This document shows positions 1 through 6,624 of a stretch of DNA of 21,044 bases, piece after piece. Under the pieces are notes generated by a model. That model was not told the DNA's origin and ran no database searches. It was given only the letters and a program-made list of their open reading frames with translations. The stretch lies in IMG/VR virus record IMGVR_UViG_3300028837_000690, positions 1 to 21,044 of that record; one strand, given 5' to 3'. Position 1 is the first letter of the stretch. Every line of letters begins with the position of its first letter. A program made the translations under genes and the position numbers. Origin of the DNA: a virus.

Positions 1-1
1 G

Positions 2-136
2 GTTTTTTCTGCCTGTCAGTCATCATTCCGCTGTCCGTACATCGGAATTTGTCGTGCGAATTGCAGGATAAACGAAGTCGAGCAGGGCGTATGCCCTGGC
101 GGCTATAAACGAACTGGTACACCACGAAAGGGTTAA
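2..136 (+). CDS. C-terminal end of a Cas4/RecB-like exonuclease (partial)
   Basis: A frame open from base 2 to a TAA at 134-136 encodes 44 residues and runs off the left edge. It is cysteine-rich: FSACQSSFRCPYIGICRANC followed by one more Cys. The arrangement C-x5-C-x5-C with a CPY(I/L)xxC core resembles the C-terminal iron-sulfur-type cysteine cluster of PD-(D/E)XK exonucleases of the Cas4/RecB/AddB type carried by many phages, where these cysteines follow the nuclease core. The nuclease motifs themselves lie outside the window. The stop is only 2 nt before the next start, so it is in the same operon as the Sak4-like ATPase, a usual partner in phage recombination modules. The family call is an inference from the cysteine pattern and context; the open frame is seen directly. 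Confidence 0.55.
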   Translation, partial: VFSACQSSFRCPYIGICRANCRINEVEQGVCPGGYKRTGTPRKG

Positions 137-138
137 GA

Positions 139-1029
139 ATGCCACGCACAGCACCACCTACATCCAGGCCGAAAGCTCCAGCCGCACCTGTTGCTCCGGT
201 AGCACCAGCCCGAGCTGGAAAACCTAAACACGTCAAACAGACATTCACCCTAGCTCCGTGGACAGGCGAGAACGAGGGTGAGAAGGTCATCGTCTACGGT
301 CGTTCTGGTGTGGGCAAGACTACATTGTGTGCTTTGATCCCCGATGCTCGATTCATCGGCTTGGATGATGGGGGCCGTAAAATCGTGCGGGCTGACGGAT
401 CGCACGTCCAGCATGTAACGGGTGTGCATACGTTCCAAGATGTGCTGGATGCTCTGACCCAGGATAGCCTGTGGCCGAAGGGTAGTTCCGTCGTGATCGA
501 CACCCTGACTCTGCTAGAGGACCTAGCCGAACCCTACATTTTCGCCAATATCCCGCACGAGAAGGGTGGCACGGTGAGTCACCTTGAAGGTTACGGATAT
601 GGTAAGGGCTACGTGCATCTGTACGAGACCATGCGGCTTGTTCTAGTCGCTCTCGACCGGCTCGTTGCCCGAGGGGTAAATGTCATCGGAATTTGCCAGC
701 TTGCATCAATCAAACAGGCTAACGCCGGGGGGCTGGACTACCTGTATGAAGGTCCAAAGCTGTGCCACCCGTCATCGGAGAAAAGTTCCTTCCGCTTGTG
801 TGCTTGCGAGTGGGCCGATCATGTGGTAAGGGTTGGTTACTTGACTATGCTCGTGTCAGGTGACAAAGATGCTAGGGTTGGAAAGGCCCAAGGAACCACG
901 GATCGCACACTCTACGTTCATCCCGAGCCCCATTTCTTTGCGAAGTCCCGGTCGCTCACAGACCCAGTGATTTCATTTGAGAATACGTCCGATGATTCCC
1001 TCTGGCAAGAGCTAGGCATCGGAAAGTAG
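139..1029 (+). CDS. Sak4-like phage recombination ATPase (AAA_24 type)
   Basis: This 296-residue protein has a low-complexity Pro/Ala N-terminus (about residues 1-30) and then a RecA-like NTPase core. Walker A is GRSGVGKTT (residues 54-62). A Walker B-like strand SSVVIDTLT (about 116-124) ends in Asp121. The line RFIGLDDGGRKI after Walker A is typical of the phage nucleotide-binding family (AAA_24) that includes Sak4 single-strand annealing or recombination ATPases. In phages these act with a Cas4/RecB-like exonuclease and an SSB, and here an exonuclease tail lies upstream and an SSB-like gene downstream. An AAAGGG ribosome site lies just before the ATG. Alternatives are other RecA-fold phage ATPases with replication roles. 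The ATPase fold is near certain and the Sak4 role likely. Confidence 0.85.
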   Translation: MPRTAPPTSRPKAPAAPVAPVAPARAGKPKHVKQTFTLAPWTGENEGEKVIVYGRSGVGKTTLCALIPDARFIGLDDGGRKIVRADGSHVQHVTGVHTFQDVLDALTQDSLWPKGSSVVIDTLTLLEDLAEPYIFANIPHEKGGTVSHLEGYGYGKGYVHLYETMRLVLVALDRLVARGVNVIGICQLASIKQANAGGLDYLYEGPKLCHPSSEKSSFRLCACEWADHVVRVGYLTMLVSGDKDARVGKAQGTTDRTLYVHPEPHFFAKSRSLTDPVISFENTSDDSLWQELGIGK

Positions 1030-1049
1030 AAAAAACAGGAGTGTACTAC

Positions 1050-1388
1050 ATGGCACCAAGAACGTATTACAAACCCCGAGGCGATGCGGTACTTATCCGC
1101 CCGCTACCGGAGGCCAAGCTCCAGACTCCCGGAGGGATTCACATCCCACCCAGTCTGAAACGGGACTTCGTGCGAGCGGAGGTACTGGAAATTGGGCCGG
1201 GTCGTTGGCTGGATTGCGGCGTGCGAGCAAGAGCCGACGACCTCGAACCTGGGCAGATTGTGCTTGTGTTGGGCGACCGCAAAGACCCCCGGACAGGCCA
1301 GACAGTACAGAGAAACTTGATCCCCGCGTCACCTGAGGAAGATGTCTTCCTGGTGCGTGAGGACCTTATTTACGCCATCGAGGTTTAA
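1050..1388 (+). CDS. GroES-like co-chaperonin (Cpn10)
   Basis: A 112-residue protein with the Cpn10 layout: an N-terminal strand YKPRGDAVLIRPLPEA, a mobile-loop region ending in GGIHIP (about residues 27-32), then VRAEVLEIGPGR as the conserved beta segment, and a C-terminus VREDLIYAIEV matching the lrexDIlAvi end of GroES. GroES caps the GroEL folding chamber. Phage versions such as T4 gp31 replace host GroES to fold the major capsid protein, so this one may help fold a structural protein (inference). An in-frame GTG lies at 1041, but AGGAG occupies 1037-1041, 8 nt before the ATG at 1050, so 1050 is preferred. The loop between the two beta segments (residues about 52-68, with GVRARADD) is longer than in short bacterial GroES proteins. 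No GroEL gene is seen. Confidence 0.85.
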   Translation: MAPRTYYKPRGDAVLIRPLPEAKLQTPGGIHIPPSLKRDFVRAEVLEIGPGRWLDCGVRARADDLEPGQIVLVLGDRKDPRTGQTVQRNLIPASPEEDVFLVREDLIYAIEV

Positions 1389-1412
1389 TCCTCTTGGCAG
1401 GAGAGTAGAATC

Positions 1413-1595
1413 ATGGCAAGGCCGAAAATCGAACTGAAAGCAAATGTGGTGAAGCAGGTCGTTAAGCAGTATAACAAGGGAGCAGGTCTAGTCGCTCTAG
1501 CTGAGAAGTATAAGGTGTCGGTGCCCGTTATCCGTCGGGTGCTGGTGGAAGCGAACGTGGAAATTCGTGGTCGTGGTCGCCCGGCGGCTGTGTAA
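1413..1595 (+). CDS. Small HTH-like DNA-binding protein
   Basis: Sixty residues, strongly basic, starting 24 nt after the GroES-like stop with an AGGAGAG ribosome site. The centre (about residues 13-48) reads as a helix-turn-helix of the resolvase/homeodomain type: VVKQVVKQYNKGAGLVALAE, then KYKVSVPVIRRVLVEANVEI, with a Gly-containing turn and a recognition-like helix. The C-terminus IRGRGRPAAV resembles an AT-hook or minor-groove arm (GRGRP). It has the size of a small phage regulator or accessory DNA-binding protein. No target site could be assigned. The DNA-binding role is an inference from this pattern. Confidence 0.7.
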   Translation: MARPKIELKANVVKQVVKQYNKGAGLVALAEKYKVSVPVIRRVLVEANVEIRGRGRPAAV

Positions 1596-1615
1596 CCCCA
1601 TTCACAGGAGAGAAC

Positions 1616-2407
1616 ATGACAGTTCCAATTGATAGAGTAGGATTGTTCCGGGGCCTCGTGCAAGAACATGCCGTCTCGGAATCCAAAAGTGGCTATCCTC
1701 AGTGGGTTGTCCGTTTCCGTGCTACGGAAATGTACGACGAGGCGGAGAAGACGTGGGTTGATTGGGCACAGTATGAGCAGGAAATTACCGGCTACATGGT
1801 GCTGTTCACCACAACCGGCCCACTGAAGAACTTCGAGCAGGTCAAGCTGGCAACAGGTTGGAATGGTGATACGTTCAGTGGTTTGAACGCCCTCGAACTG
1901 GATGGTAAGTGCCAGTTACAATTCCGGGTGGAAAGCCACGAGTACAACGGAACCACATCTAACCAGGTGTGTTGGATTGATGAGTTTGCCGCTGACCCGG
2001 ACCGTCGTATCAAGCGGCTCGACGACACCCAGTTGCGTACTCTCGATGCGAAGTGGAATAGAAAGGCTACCCCAGCACCGAAGAAGTCGAGCAAGGCCAA
2101 AGCTGAAGTTTCCCCGGCTGCCCCGGCTGCCCCGGCTGCTCCGGCTGCCCCGGCTGCCCCGGCCCCGTCAGAGCAGCCTAAGGCCATTGATTTTGGCCTG
2201 CCCAAGGCTGCTAATAAGAGCGAGGCATGGGGTGATGTCCATAAGTACAAAGGCCCCAAGGTTACTGATGAGACAATCATTGATCTCTGGCTTGCCAGTG
2301 TGTCTAAAATTGCCGGTGAGGAAGTGGATGAAAAGGACATCACGAATGAGCAATGGGCCGCTATTCGTGACGCGGTACTAACCGAGATCGACGTTATTCC
2401 GTTCTAA
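1616..2407 (+). CDS. Probable single-stranded DNA-binding protein (SSB-like)
   Basis: A 263-residue protein with three parts: a beta-rich N-terminal domain with many aromatics (about 1-148), a flexible Ala/Pro/Lys linker (about 149-200, with five to six PAA units), and a C-terminal helical segment that ends in EIDVIPF. The last residues closely resemble the acidic hydrophobic tip of bacterial SSB (DDDIPF), which recruits replication and repair partners. The gene lies between a Sak4-like ATPase and the primase-helicase, where phages usually carry their SSB. The N-terminal domain could be an OB fold or a DUF669-like domain, but I do not recognise it to family. Unlike classic SSB, about 60 residues of apparently folded sequence separate linker and tip. 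An AGGAGAG site lies 5 nt before the ATG. The role is inferred from tip, linker and position. Confidence 0.6.
   Translation: MTVPIDRVGLFRGLVQEHAVSESKSGYPQWVVRFRATEMYDEAEKTWVDWAQYEQEITGYMVLFTTTGPLKNFEQVKLATGWNGDTFSGLNALELDGKCQLQFRVESHEYNGTTSNQVCWIDEFAADPDRRIKRLDDTQLRTLDAKWNRKATPAPKKSSKAKAEVSPAAPAAPAAPAAPAAPAPSEQPKAIDFGLPKAANKSEAWGDVHKYKGPKVTDETIIDLWLASVSKIAGEEVDEKDITNEQWAAIRDAVLTEIDVIPF
2114..2167 (+). repeat. 9-bp coding minisatellite (Pro-Ala-Ala linker)
   Basis: Six near-identical copies of a 9-base unit (CCGGCTGCC with one- or two-base variants) encode Pro-Ala-Ala repeats in the linker of the SSB-like protein. The unit keeps the reading frame, so copy number can change the linker length without breaking the gene. 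Confidence 0.85.
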
Positions 2408-2416
2408 GGGCAAGCT

Positions 2417-3874
2417 ATGTCGCTCTCGGAACAATTCCTGAAACATCAGGAAAACACCGACTCCTGGCCGGCAATTTTGGGGGTGCTGGCCGGGAGCCTC
2501 GGTGTTTCATTATCTAGTCTACAAGCTCTCGGTATTGGTTGGAGCATTCAGAAGAATGCGTGGGCAGTACCCGAGCGGAACAGCATTGGGGAAATTACCG
2601 GCCTGGTCTACAGACACCATGACGGCCGACAATGGTGCGAGACGGGTTCTAAACGTGGGCTGACGTACGTAGTTCAGAGCGTGACCCCCGCAGCCCAACT
2701 GGATCAGACGTACAACCCAACGAAACAAACCTGGACCAGGGCCACCAGCACCGATCCCTGTCCTATCTGCAACCACGAGAAATGGTGCTCCTTTGACGGG
2801 GACCATACTCCACCTGAATTCATCCGATGTATGCGAAACTCCGAGGGAGCCATCTACCATGATCGGGACGGAGGGCACATTCACGAATTGGTGCCTGGCG
2901 GATTCAAACCACTACGGAAGACCTCGGCCTTAGAGCAGTCAGAGCTACCGATTCTGATTGTAGAGGGGATGTCTGACGTGGCAGCGGCTTTTGACCTGGG
3001 CTATCAGGCCGTGGGCAGGCCGTGTGCCGGGGGTAAACTGACTGCCACGTTTACCCAAGAGCTTGCTCGACTAGTCACTGGCCGGGACGTGGCTATAATC
3101 GGGGAAAACGATTCGGGAGCAGGTGTTGAGGGGATGAAGGCGGCGTTCTACGCTCTCCGGGGTGTGGCTCGCTCTGTTGTGAAAATCCTGCCGCCCACAG
3201 GCATTAAAGACTTACGGGAGTGGAAGAAACTGGGGGTAACTCAGAAGCAGCTTCAGACAGCGATCAGCCAGGGGGATACCACCACCGATCCGAACATCCT
3301 GGAAGATGTCAACCCACTGCCGCTTGCGAAACGATGGCTCCAGGATACTCGAACTGAAGACGGTTTTCGTACCCTCCAATACTGGCTAAAAGACTGGTAT
3401 ATGTTCGACGGGGTGAGCTATAAGCCGGTTGCGGACCACAACCTCCTGAAACACGAACTATATTGTTTCTGCGATGGCAAGCAGTATCTAAAAGGATCGC
3501 CGAAGGGACCGACTCTCGAAAGCTACGCTCCCACGAAAGCCAAAATCGAGGCGATCATTGACGCATTGTTGCATTTACGTCCTGTATACGATAACCCCCC
3601 TGTGTGGCTGACGAAAAAAGAAGATCGTACGGCTGCAACCCATGTGTTAATATTCCGAAATGGCCGTCTCGATCTGTTGCGACATCTCGCAGGGAAGCCA
3701 AATGCGTTTGAACCTAATGCAGCCGATCTGTTTGCTCTCGCAGCGATTCCATACGACTTTGTAACCAAAGCAGATTGTCCCAGGTGGCGGAAGTTCCTGG
3801 AGGAAGTTTTCCCCGCTCGTCCTCGGGCTCAAGCGGTAAACAGAACTGTGCCTCGACGACGATGCAGGATATAG
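2417..3874 (+). CDS. TOPRIM primase-helicase, N-terminal part (frame broken)
   Basis: These 485 residues hold a zinc-binding region (C115, C118, C124, C139), a TOPRIM domain with ILIVEGMSD (about 179-187) and the acidic motif IIGENDSG (about 227-234), then a D5_N-like region (about 300-450) leading to CPRWRKFLEEVF (454-465), the entry to an SF3 D5/P4-type helicase. TOPRIM primases make RNA primers and the helicase unwinds the fork; phages often fuse the two. After residue about 466 the sequence becomes arginine-rich nonsense (ARPRAQAVNR) and stops. The true continuation resumes in the +1 frame at about 3835. Compared with the family, roughly 50 residues including Walker A are missing at this point, so the protein as read here would lack helicase activity. 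A weak AAGGGC site precedes the ATG. Confidence 0.8.
   Translation: MSLSEQFLKHQENTDSWPAILGVLAGSLGVSLSSLQALGIGWSIQKNAWAVPERNSIGEITGLVYRHHDGRQWCETGSKRGLTYVVQSVTPAAQLDQTYNPTKQTWTRATSTDPCPICNHEKWCSFDGDHTPPEFIRCMRNSEGAIYHDRDGGHIHELVPGGFKPLRKTSALEQSELPILIVEGMSDVAAAFDLGYQAVGRPCAGGKLTATFTQELARLVTGRDVAIIGENDSGAGVEGMKAAFYALRGVARSVVKILPPTGIKDLREWKKLGVTQKQLQTAISQGDTTTDPNILEDVNPLPLAKRWLQDTRTEDGFRTLQYWLKDWYMFDGVSYKPVADHNLLKHELYCFCDGKQYLKGSPKGPTLESYAPTKAKIEAIIDALLHLRPVYDNPPVWLTKKEDRTAATHVLIFRNGRLDLLRHLAGKPNAFEPNAADLFALAAIPYDFVTKADCPRWRKFLEEVFPARPRAQAVNRTVPRRRCRI
2452..2507 (+). other. Long stem-loop at the 5' end of the primase gene
   Basis: Bases 2452-2473 pair with 2484-2496 plus 2499-2507. This gives 22 base pairs with two G-U pairs and one 2-base bulge (CC at 2497-2498), closing a 10-base loop (2474-2483). 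The innermost 13 pairs are G+C-rich and the outer nine continue as AAACACCGA against TCGGTGTTT. It starts 35 nt after the primase ATG, inside codons for about residues 12-30. A stem this long is unlikely by chance in coding DNA. It could tune translation, protect the RNA end, or act as a DNA hairpin for replication. The function is unknown. Confidence 0.75.
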
Positions 3875-4563
3875 CCGACAAGTTCGGTAAGGCGAGCTTG
3901 TTGGACAAGTTTGCCATCATTATGCCGGATGCCCATAACCTCGATAACGCTATACGTGCGTTGGAGATTCTCAAGGCCATCACAGGTTGCGATACGGTTA
4001 ACGTCAACCGTAAATTCCGAGACGATATCCAGGCGTCACTCAGCGGTAAAGTGACGATGGCGATGAATGAGTTGCCCCAGTTGCTCGACAAATCAGCCGC
4101 TCTCCGTAGACGTATGCGAACGCTACGGTTTGGTGTTTCTTTCGAGGGACACGAGGACTTCACCCTAAAGGAAACGCTGCGAGGCGAAACACAGGGTATT
4201 CTCCTGTGGGCTATTTCCGGGCTCAAACGAATCATCGAGCGGAAACACTTCACGGCTCCGGGGTCCGCCGACCGAGAGACAGCGAACGAACTTATCCGCT
4301 TGAATGCTCCGGCCATCGAATTCGCAGAGGAATGTTTGGAGGGGGGCGATACGCTACTGGAGTCCTGTTCAGTTGTCTATGCCTGCTGGAAAAACTGGGC
4401 GAAGGAACATGGATTGAATCCGGGTTCAGCCGCACAAATGAGTCAGAATCTTCGAACCGTATACGCGAAGCTCCCGGTTGTACAACTACGTGCGACAGGG
4501 CGGAAACGATCCTACCAGGGCATTCGTGTGACTGACGCAGCAAAACAGGAATACCTCAAATGA
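3775..4563 (+). pseudogene. SF3 (D5/P4-type) helicase, C-terminal part, displaced frame
   Basis: This frame carries the C-terminal half of the same primase-helicase. Family-like sequence begins at about 3835 (GKQNCASTTMQDIADKFG) and continues through LLDKFAIIMPDAH (Walker B-like strand with acidic end), VNRKFRD, VTMAMNELPQL (sensor-like, usually TNELP), RRRMRTLRFG (usual arginine-finger region) and ILLWAISGLKRI. A winged-helix-like tail follows, with CWKNWAKEHG at about 4384-4413. No convincing ribosome site precedes the frame. It opens with TTG at 3775 and the first ATG is at 3862, so independent translation is doubtful. The Walker A loop expected between WRKFLEEVF and this block is absent. 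Either a deletion with frameshift inactivated the gene, or the assembly lost about 150 bases. The stop overlaps the next start as ATGA. Confidence 0.75.
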
Positions 4564-4811
4564 GCGGACCGACAGGATATAGTAAGGGCGACAGACGACG
4601 CCCGTTCAACAGAAAGGCTTGGGACGAGAATTATGGGCGAATCTTCGGAGTGCGGGACGGCACAAGACGGCGAGCTTGTCCCGATGACACGCAAGGAACT
4701 TACGAAAATGAACAGAATACCCGTACCCGCGTACACTCACCAGATCGAGTTCCAGAAGTTCCCAAAAATTCCCCGCTACAACCGGCCCATCATAATCACC
4801 GAGAAGATTGA
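4560..4811 (+). CDS. Small phage-type protein with KGDRRRP motif
   Basis: The frame encodes 83 residues and starts in an ATGA overlap with the helicase stop; AGGAA lies about 10 nt upstream. The first 30 residues (SKGDRRRPFN, then AWDENYGRIFG) look like the short KGDxxRP...W/Y..IFG proteins that I recall in many phage genomes, usually only 30-80 residues long and of unknown role. After the IFG the sequence becomes low-quality (RRRACPDDTQ, HHNHRED) and runs about 100 bases into the ligase gene in another frame. The genuine protein may therefore be shorter, with a lost stop or a frameshift after residue 30. The N-terminal part is well supported and the tail is doubtful. Confidence 0.5.
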   Translation: MSGPTGYSKGDRRRPFNRKAWDENYGRIFGVRDGTRRRACPDDTQGTYENEQNTRTRVHSPDRVPEVPKNSPLQPAHHNHRED

Positions 4812-5406
4812 CGGGACGAACGCACAGATTCTAGTGCTAGAAAACGGGCAGGTGTTTGCCGGAAGCCGGAGTCAGTGGATTACCCCCGATAATGACCACT
4901 ATGGTTTTGCGGCGTGGGTACAACAGCATGAGGCCGAGATACGGGAGGTACTAGGTCCGGGACGACACGTTGGCGAGTGGTGGGGTCAGACAATTAACCG
5001 GGGGTACGATCTCGACCGCCGTTGCTTCAGTCTGTTTAATGTGTGTCGGTGGTCGGACAAGAAGGACCCAGCGGAAAGATACAGACATACAACATACCAA
5101 TGGATTCGTGGGGAACATGTGGAGAAAGTAAAGGTAGCTACGTTGGTCCCGCCTTGTTGCAACGTTGTTCCTATTTTGTACGAAGGTCCGTGGTGCGACG
5201 ACGAGAATACGGTACTACAGTGGGGTGAAGACCCTCGGATGGTTGACATTACTCTCTACCGTTTGTCATATGAGGGTAGCCATGCTGCTCCTGGATTTAT
5301 GAAGCCCGAGGGCATTGTAATCTTCCACAAGCAGAGCGGTCATCTATTCAAGGTAACGATTGAGAACGACGACGAACCTAAGTCGAAAGGGAAAAGCAAT
5401 GCCTGA
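4708..5406 (+). CDS. RNA ligase (nucleotidyltransferase superfamily)
   Basis: A 232-residue enzyme with the ordered motifs of ATP-dependent RNA ligases of the Rnl2-like group. Motif I is TEKIDGTNA (lysine 33 would take AMP), followed by an arginine strand VFAGSRSQW, motif III HVGEWWG, motif IIIa-like FSLFNV, motif IV PEGIVIFH and motif V HLFKVT. It would seal RNA nicks or ends by lysine-AMP chemistry. A longer frame opens at ATG 4633, but only the ATG at 4708 has a good ribosome site (AAGGAA at 4693-4698, 9 nt before), and motif I then sits near residue 30 as is usual. The C-terminus is a short charged tail (DDEPKSKGKSNA), so a large C-terminal OB domain is missing, as in small Rnl2-like or T4 Rnl2-core proteins. 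It may act with the phosphoesterase at 7036-7749 in RNA repair (inference). Confidence 0.85.
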   Translation: MNRIPVPAYTHQIEFQKFPKIPRYNRPIIITEKIDGTNAQILVLENGQVFAGSRSQWITPDNDHYGFAAWVQQHEAEIREVLGPGRHVGEWWGQTINRGYDLDRRCFSLFNVCRWSDKKDPAERYRHTTYQWIRGEHVEKVKVATLVPPCCNVVPILYEGPWCDDENTVLQWGEDPRMVDITLYRLSYEGSHAAPGFMKPEGIVIFHKQSGHLFKVTIENDDEPKSKGKSNA

Positions 5407-5716
5407 TTGTCCCCATGTCGAACCCGGATGTCTAGCATGTTTGGGATGCCGTTTGGCAACGGTTGACTGGAAAAATCATCCTTGTAGGGGGATAGTAAAA
5501 ATGACGTTTGAGAATTTTCCATCGGGGGAACTTGAGGAAATGGAAGTGACTGAGATAAAGACGCTCGACCAACTGGTTGCCGTCTATGAGGCAGCCAATA
5601 CAGGTAAAGCCACACTTGGTAACCAAGGGCAGGCTTTAGATGGTTACTCGGAACTTGCCAATTATCGAGCTATCCTGGCCCAATTTCTTGCCGCCAGGGA
5701 AGGAAGACAACAATGA
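5399..5716 (+). CDS. Small protein with N-terminal Cys cluster, unknown
   Basis: These 105 residues start in an overlap with the ligase stop (ATG 5399, TGA 5404-5406) after AAAGGGA. The N-terminus CPHVEPGCLACLGCRL plus a later Cys offers five cysteines and a His, and may bind zinc. The rest (EELEEMEVTEI-like acidic stretch and a helix-rich ALDGYSELANYRAILAQFLA) has no recognised family. A second possible start is the Met at 5501 (MTFENF), which has GGGGGA 8 nt upstream, so a shorter product without the cysteines may also be made. The ending overlaps the next gene by ATGA. Confidence 0.65.
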   Translation: MPDCPHVEPGCLACLGCRLATVDWKNHPCRGIVKMTFENFPSGELEEMEVTEIKTLDQLVAVYEAANTGKATLGNQGQALDGYSELANYRAILAQFLAAREGRQQ

Positions 5717-6624
5717 ATAGTGAAGGTGAATTCCGAACGTTTAGCAGTGGGGCCGTACGAGATACGGCGAAGAAAAAACCTATGGTTCAATTGATCTCCC
5801 CCTTCTTCCTGCGGGACCTGGGTGAATGGCTGCGATTTGCCTGTCGGGATCGGAAGCCGAAGCCGTATCCTCCACGTAACTGGGAGCGAGGAATGCCATT
5901 TAGCGAGACTGTCGGTTCCGGTTTCCGGCATCTACTTGCTATTATGGAGGGTGACGAGACCGAAGATCATATCGCCGCTCTCGGTTTTGCAGCAATGGCC
6001 CTAGCTCACTACCGACACGAGATTGAAGCCGGTCGCATGGATCCAGAACTCGATGATATGCCGAAATACGAGCAAGAGAGTTGTCCAGTTTGCGGACGTA
6101 GGGTTGAAGCCTGCATGGTTCCATTCAGCGGCAAGAAATATGATTGTCCCGCTTGCAAGTGGACCTCTCTCGACCCACCGCCCGAGCCCGAGATAGGATC
6201 AAAAGCGGATGCTCTGGTCAAAGAACTGATTGCCTCGGCCGACGAGGGCCAACGGATTATGTACATCGCCGGGCCGATGCGAGGGATAGCCGAGTTTAAC
6301 TTCCCCGCTTTCGATGCAGCCAGAGACCATGCTAATCGTTGCGGCATTGTCGCAATCAGCCCGGCTGACCTGGACCGAGCGGAATTTAGCGACAGTCTTT
6401 CGCAAGGGGACTTACAGGAATTCGAAAACCACCTTACTGATATTGTGGAACGAGATACACGGGCGATTCTTGCAATTGCTCGCAGCGGGAACCCCGGCGG
6501 CGTTGCTGCGTTACCGGGATGGCGAAAAAGCACGGGTGCCGCAGCAGAGGTAACTCTTGCTCGCTGGTTAAAACTTTCTGTGGTATCAACTAAGGATTTC
6601 AAGTCCACGGAGGAAATATGGTGA
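5713..6624 (+). CDS. Fusion: DUF5664-like dNTP hydrolase, zinc ribbon, DUF4406
   Basis: A 303-residue three-part protein. Residues 1-115 match the DUF5664 pattern (family title: dATP/dGTP diphosphohydrolase, N-terminal): FSSGAVRD, ISPFFL, PPRNWERG, FRHLLA and DHIAALGFAAMAL, with acidic EDH residues as in MazG-like all-alpha enzymes. Residues 124-148 form a zinc ribbon (CPVC...CPAC). Residues 181-290 match DUF4406, a fold related to nucleoside 2-deoxyribosyltransferases: MYIAGPMRG, FNFPAFDAAR, RDTRAILA and LPGWRKSTGAAAE. Such phage enzymes are thought to tune nucleotide pools, but neither domain's substrate can be told from sequence. The two domains are normally separate proteins, so a fusion points to related substrates. 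The start is an ATGA overlap. No adenylosuccinate-synthetase-like gene (PurZ) is seen, so a Z-DNA genome is not supported. Confidence 0.8.
   Translation: MNSEGEFRTFSSGAVRDTAKKKPMVQLISPFFLRDLGEWLRFACRDRKPKPYPPRNWERGMPFSETVGSGFRHLLAIMEGDETEDHIAALGFAAMALAHYRHEIEAGRMDPELDDMPKYEQESCPVCGRRVEACMVPFSGKKYDCPACKWTSLDPPPEPEIGSKADALVKELIASADEGQRIMYIAGPMRGIAEFNFPAFDAARDHANRCGIVAISPADLDRAEFSDSLSQGDLQEFENHLTDIVERDTRAILAIARSGNPGGVAALPGWRKSTGAAAEVTLARWLKLSVVSTKDFKSTEEIW

Noticed and set aside
1792-2343. A 183-codon open frame on the - strand opposite the SSB-like gene
   Set aside because: It is Gly-Ala-Ala repeats read from the complement of the Pro-Ala linker and has no ribosome site. The + strand gene is well supported, so this is a shadow.
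5713-6624. Possible link to 2-aminoadenine (Z) genome synthesis because of the dATP/dGTP diphosphohydrolase-like domain
   Set aside because: No PurZ, DatZ or matching DNA polymerase is in the window. The family name alone is not evidence for base replacement.
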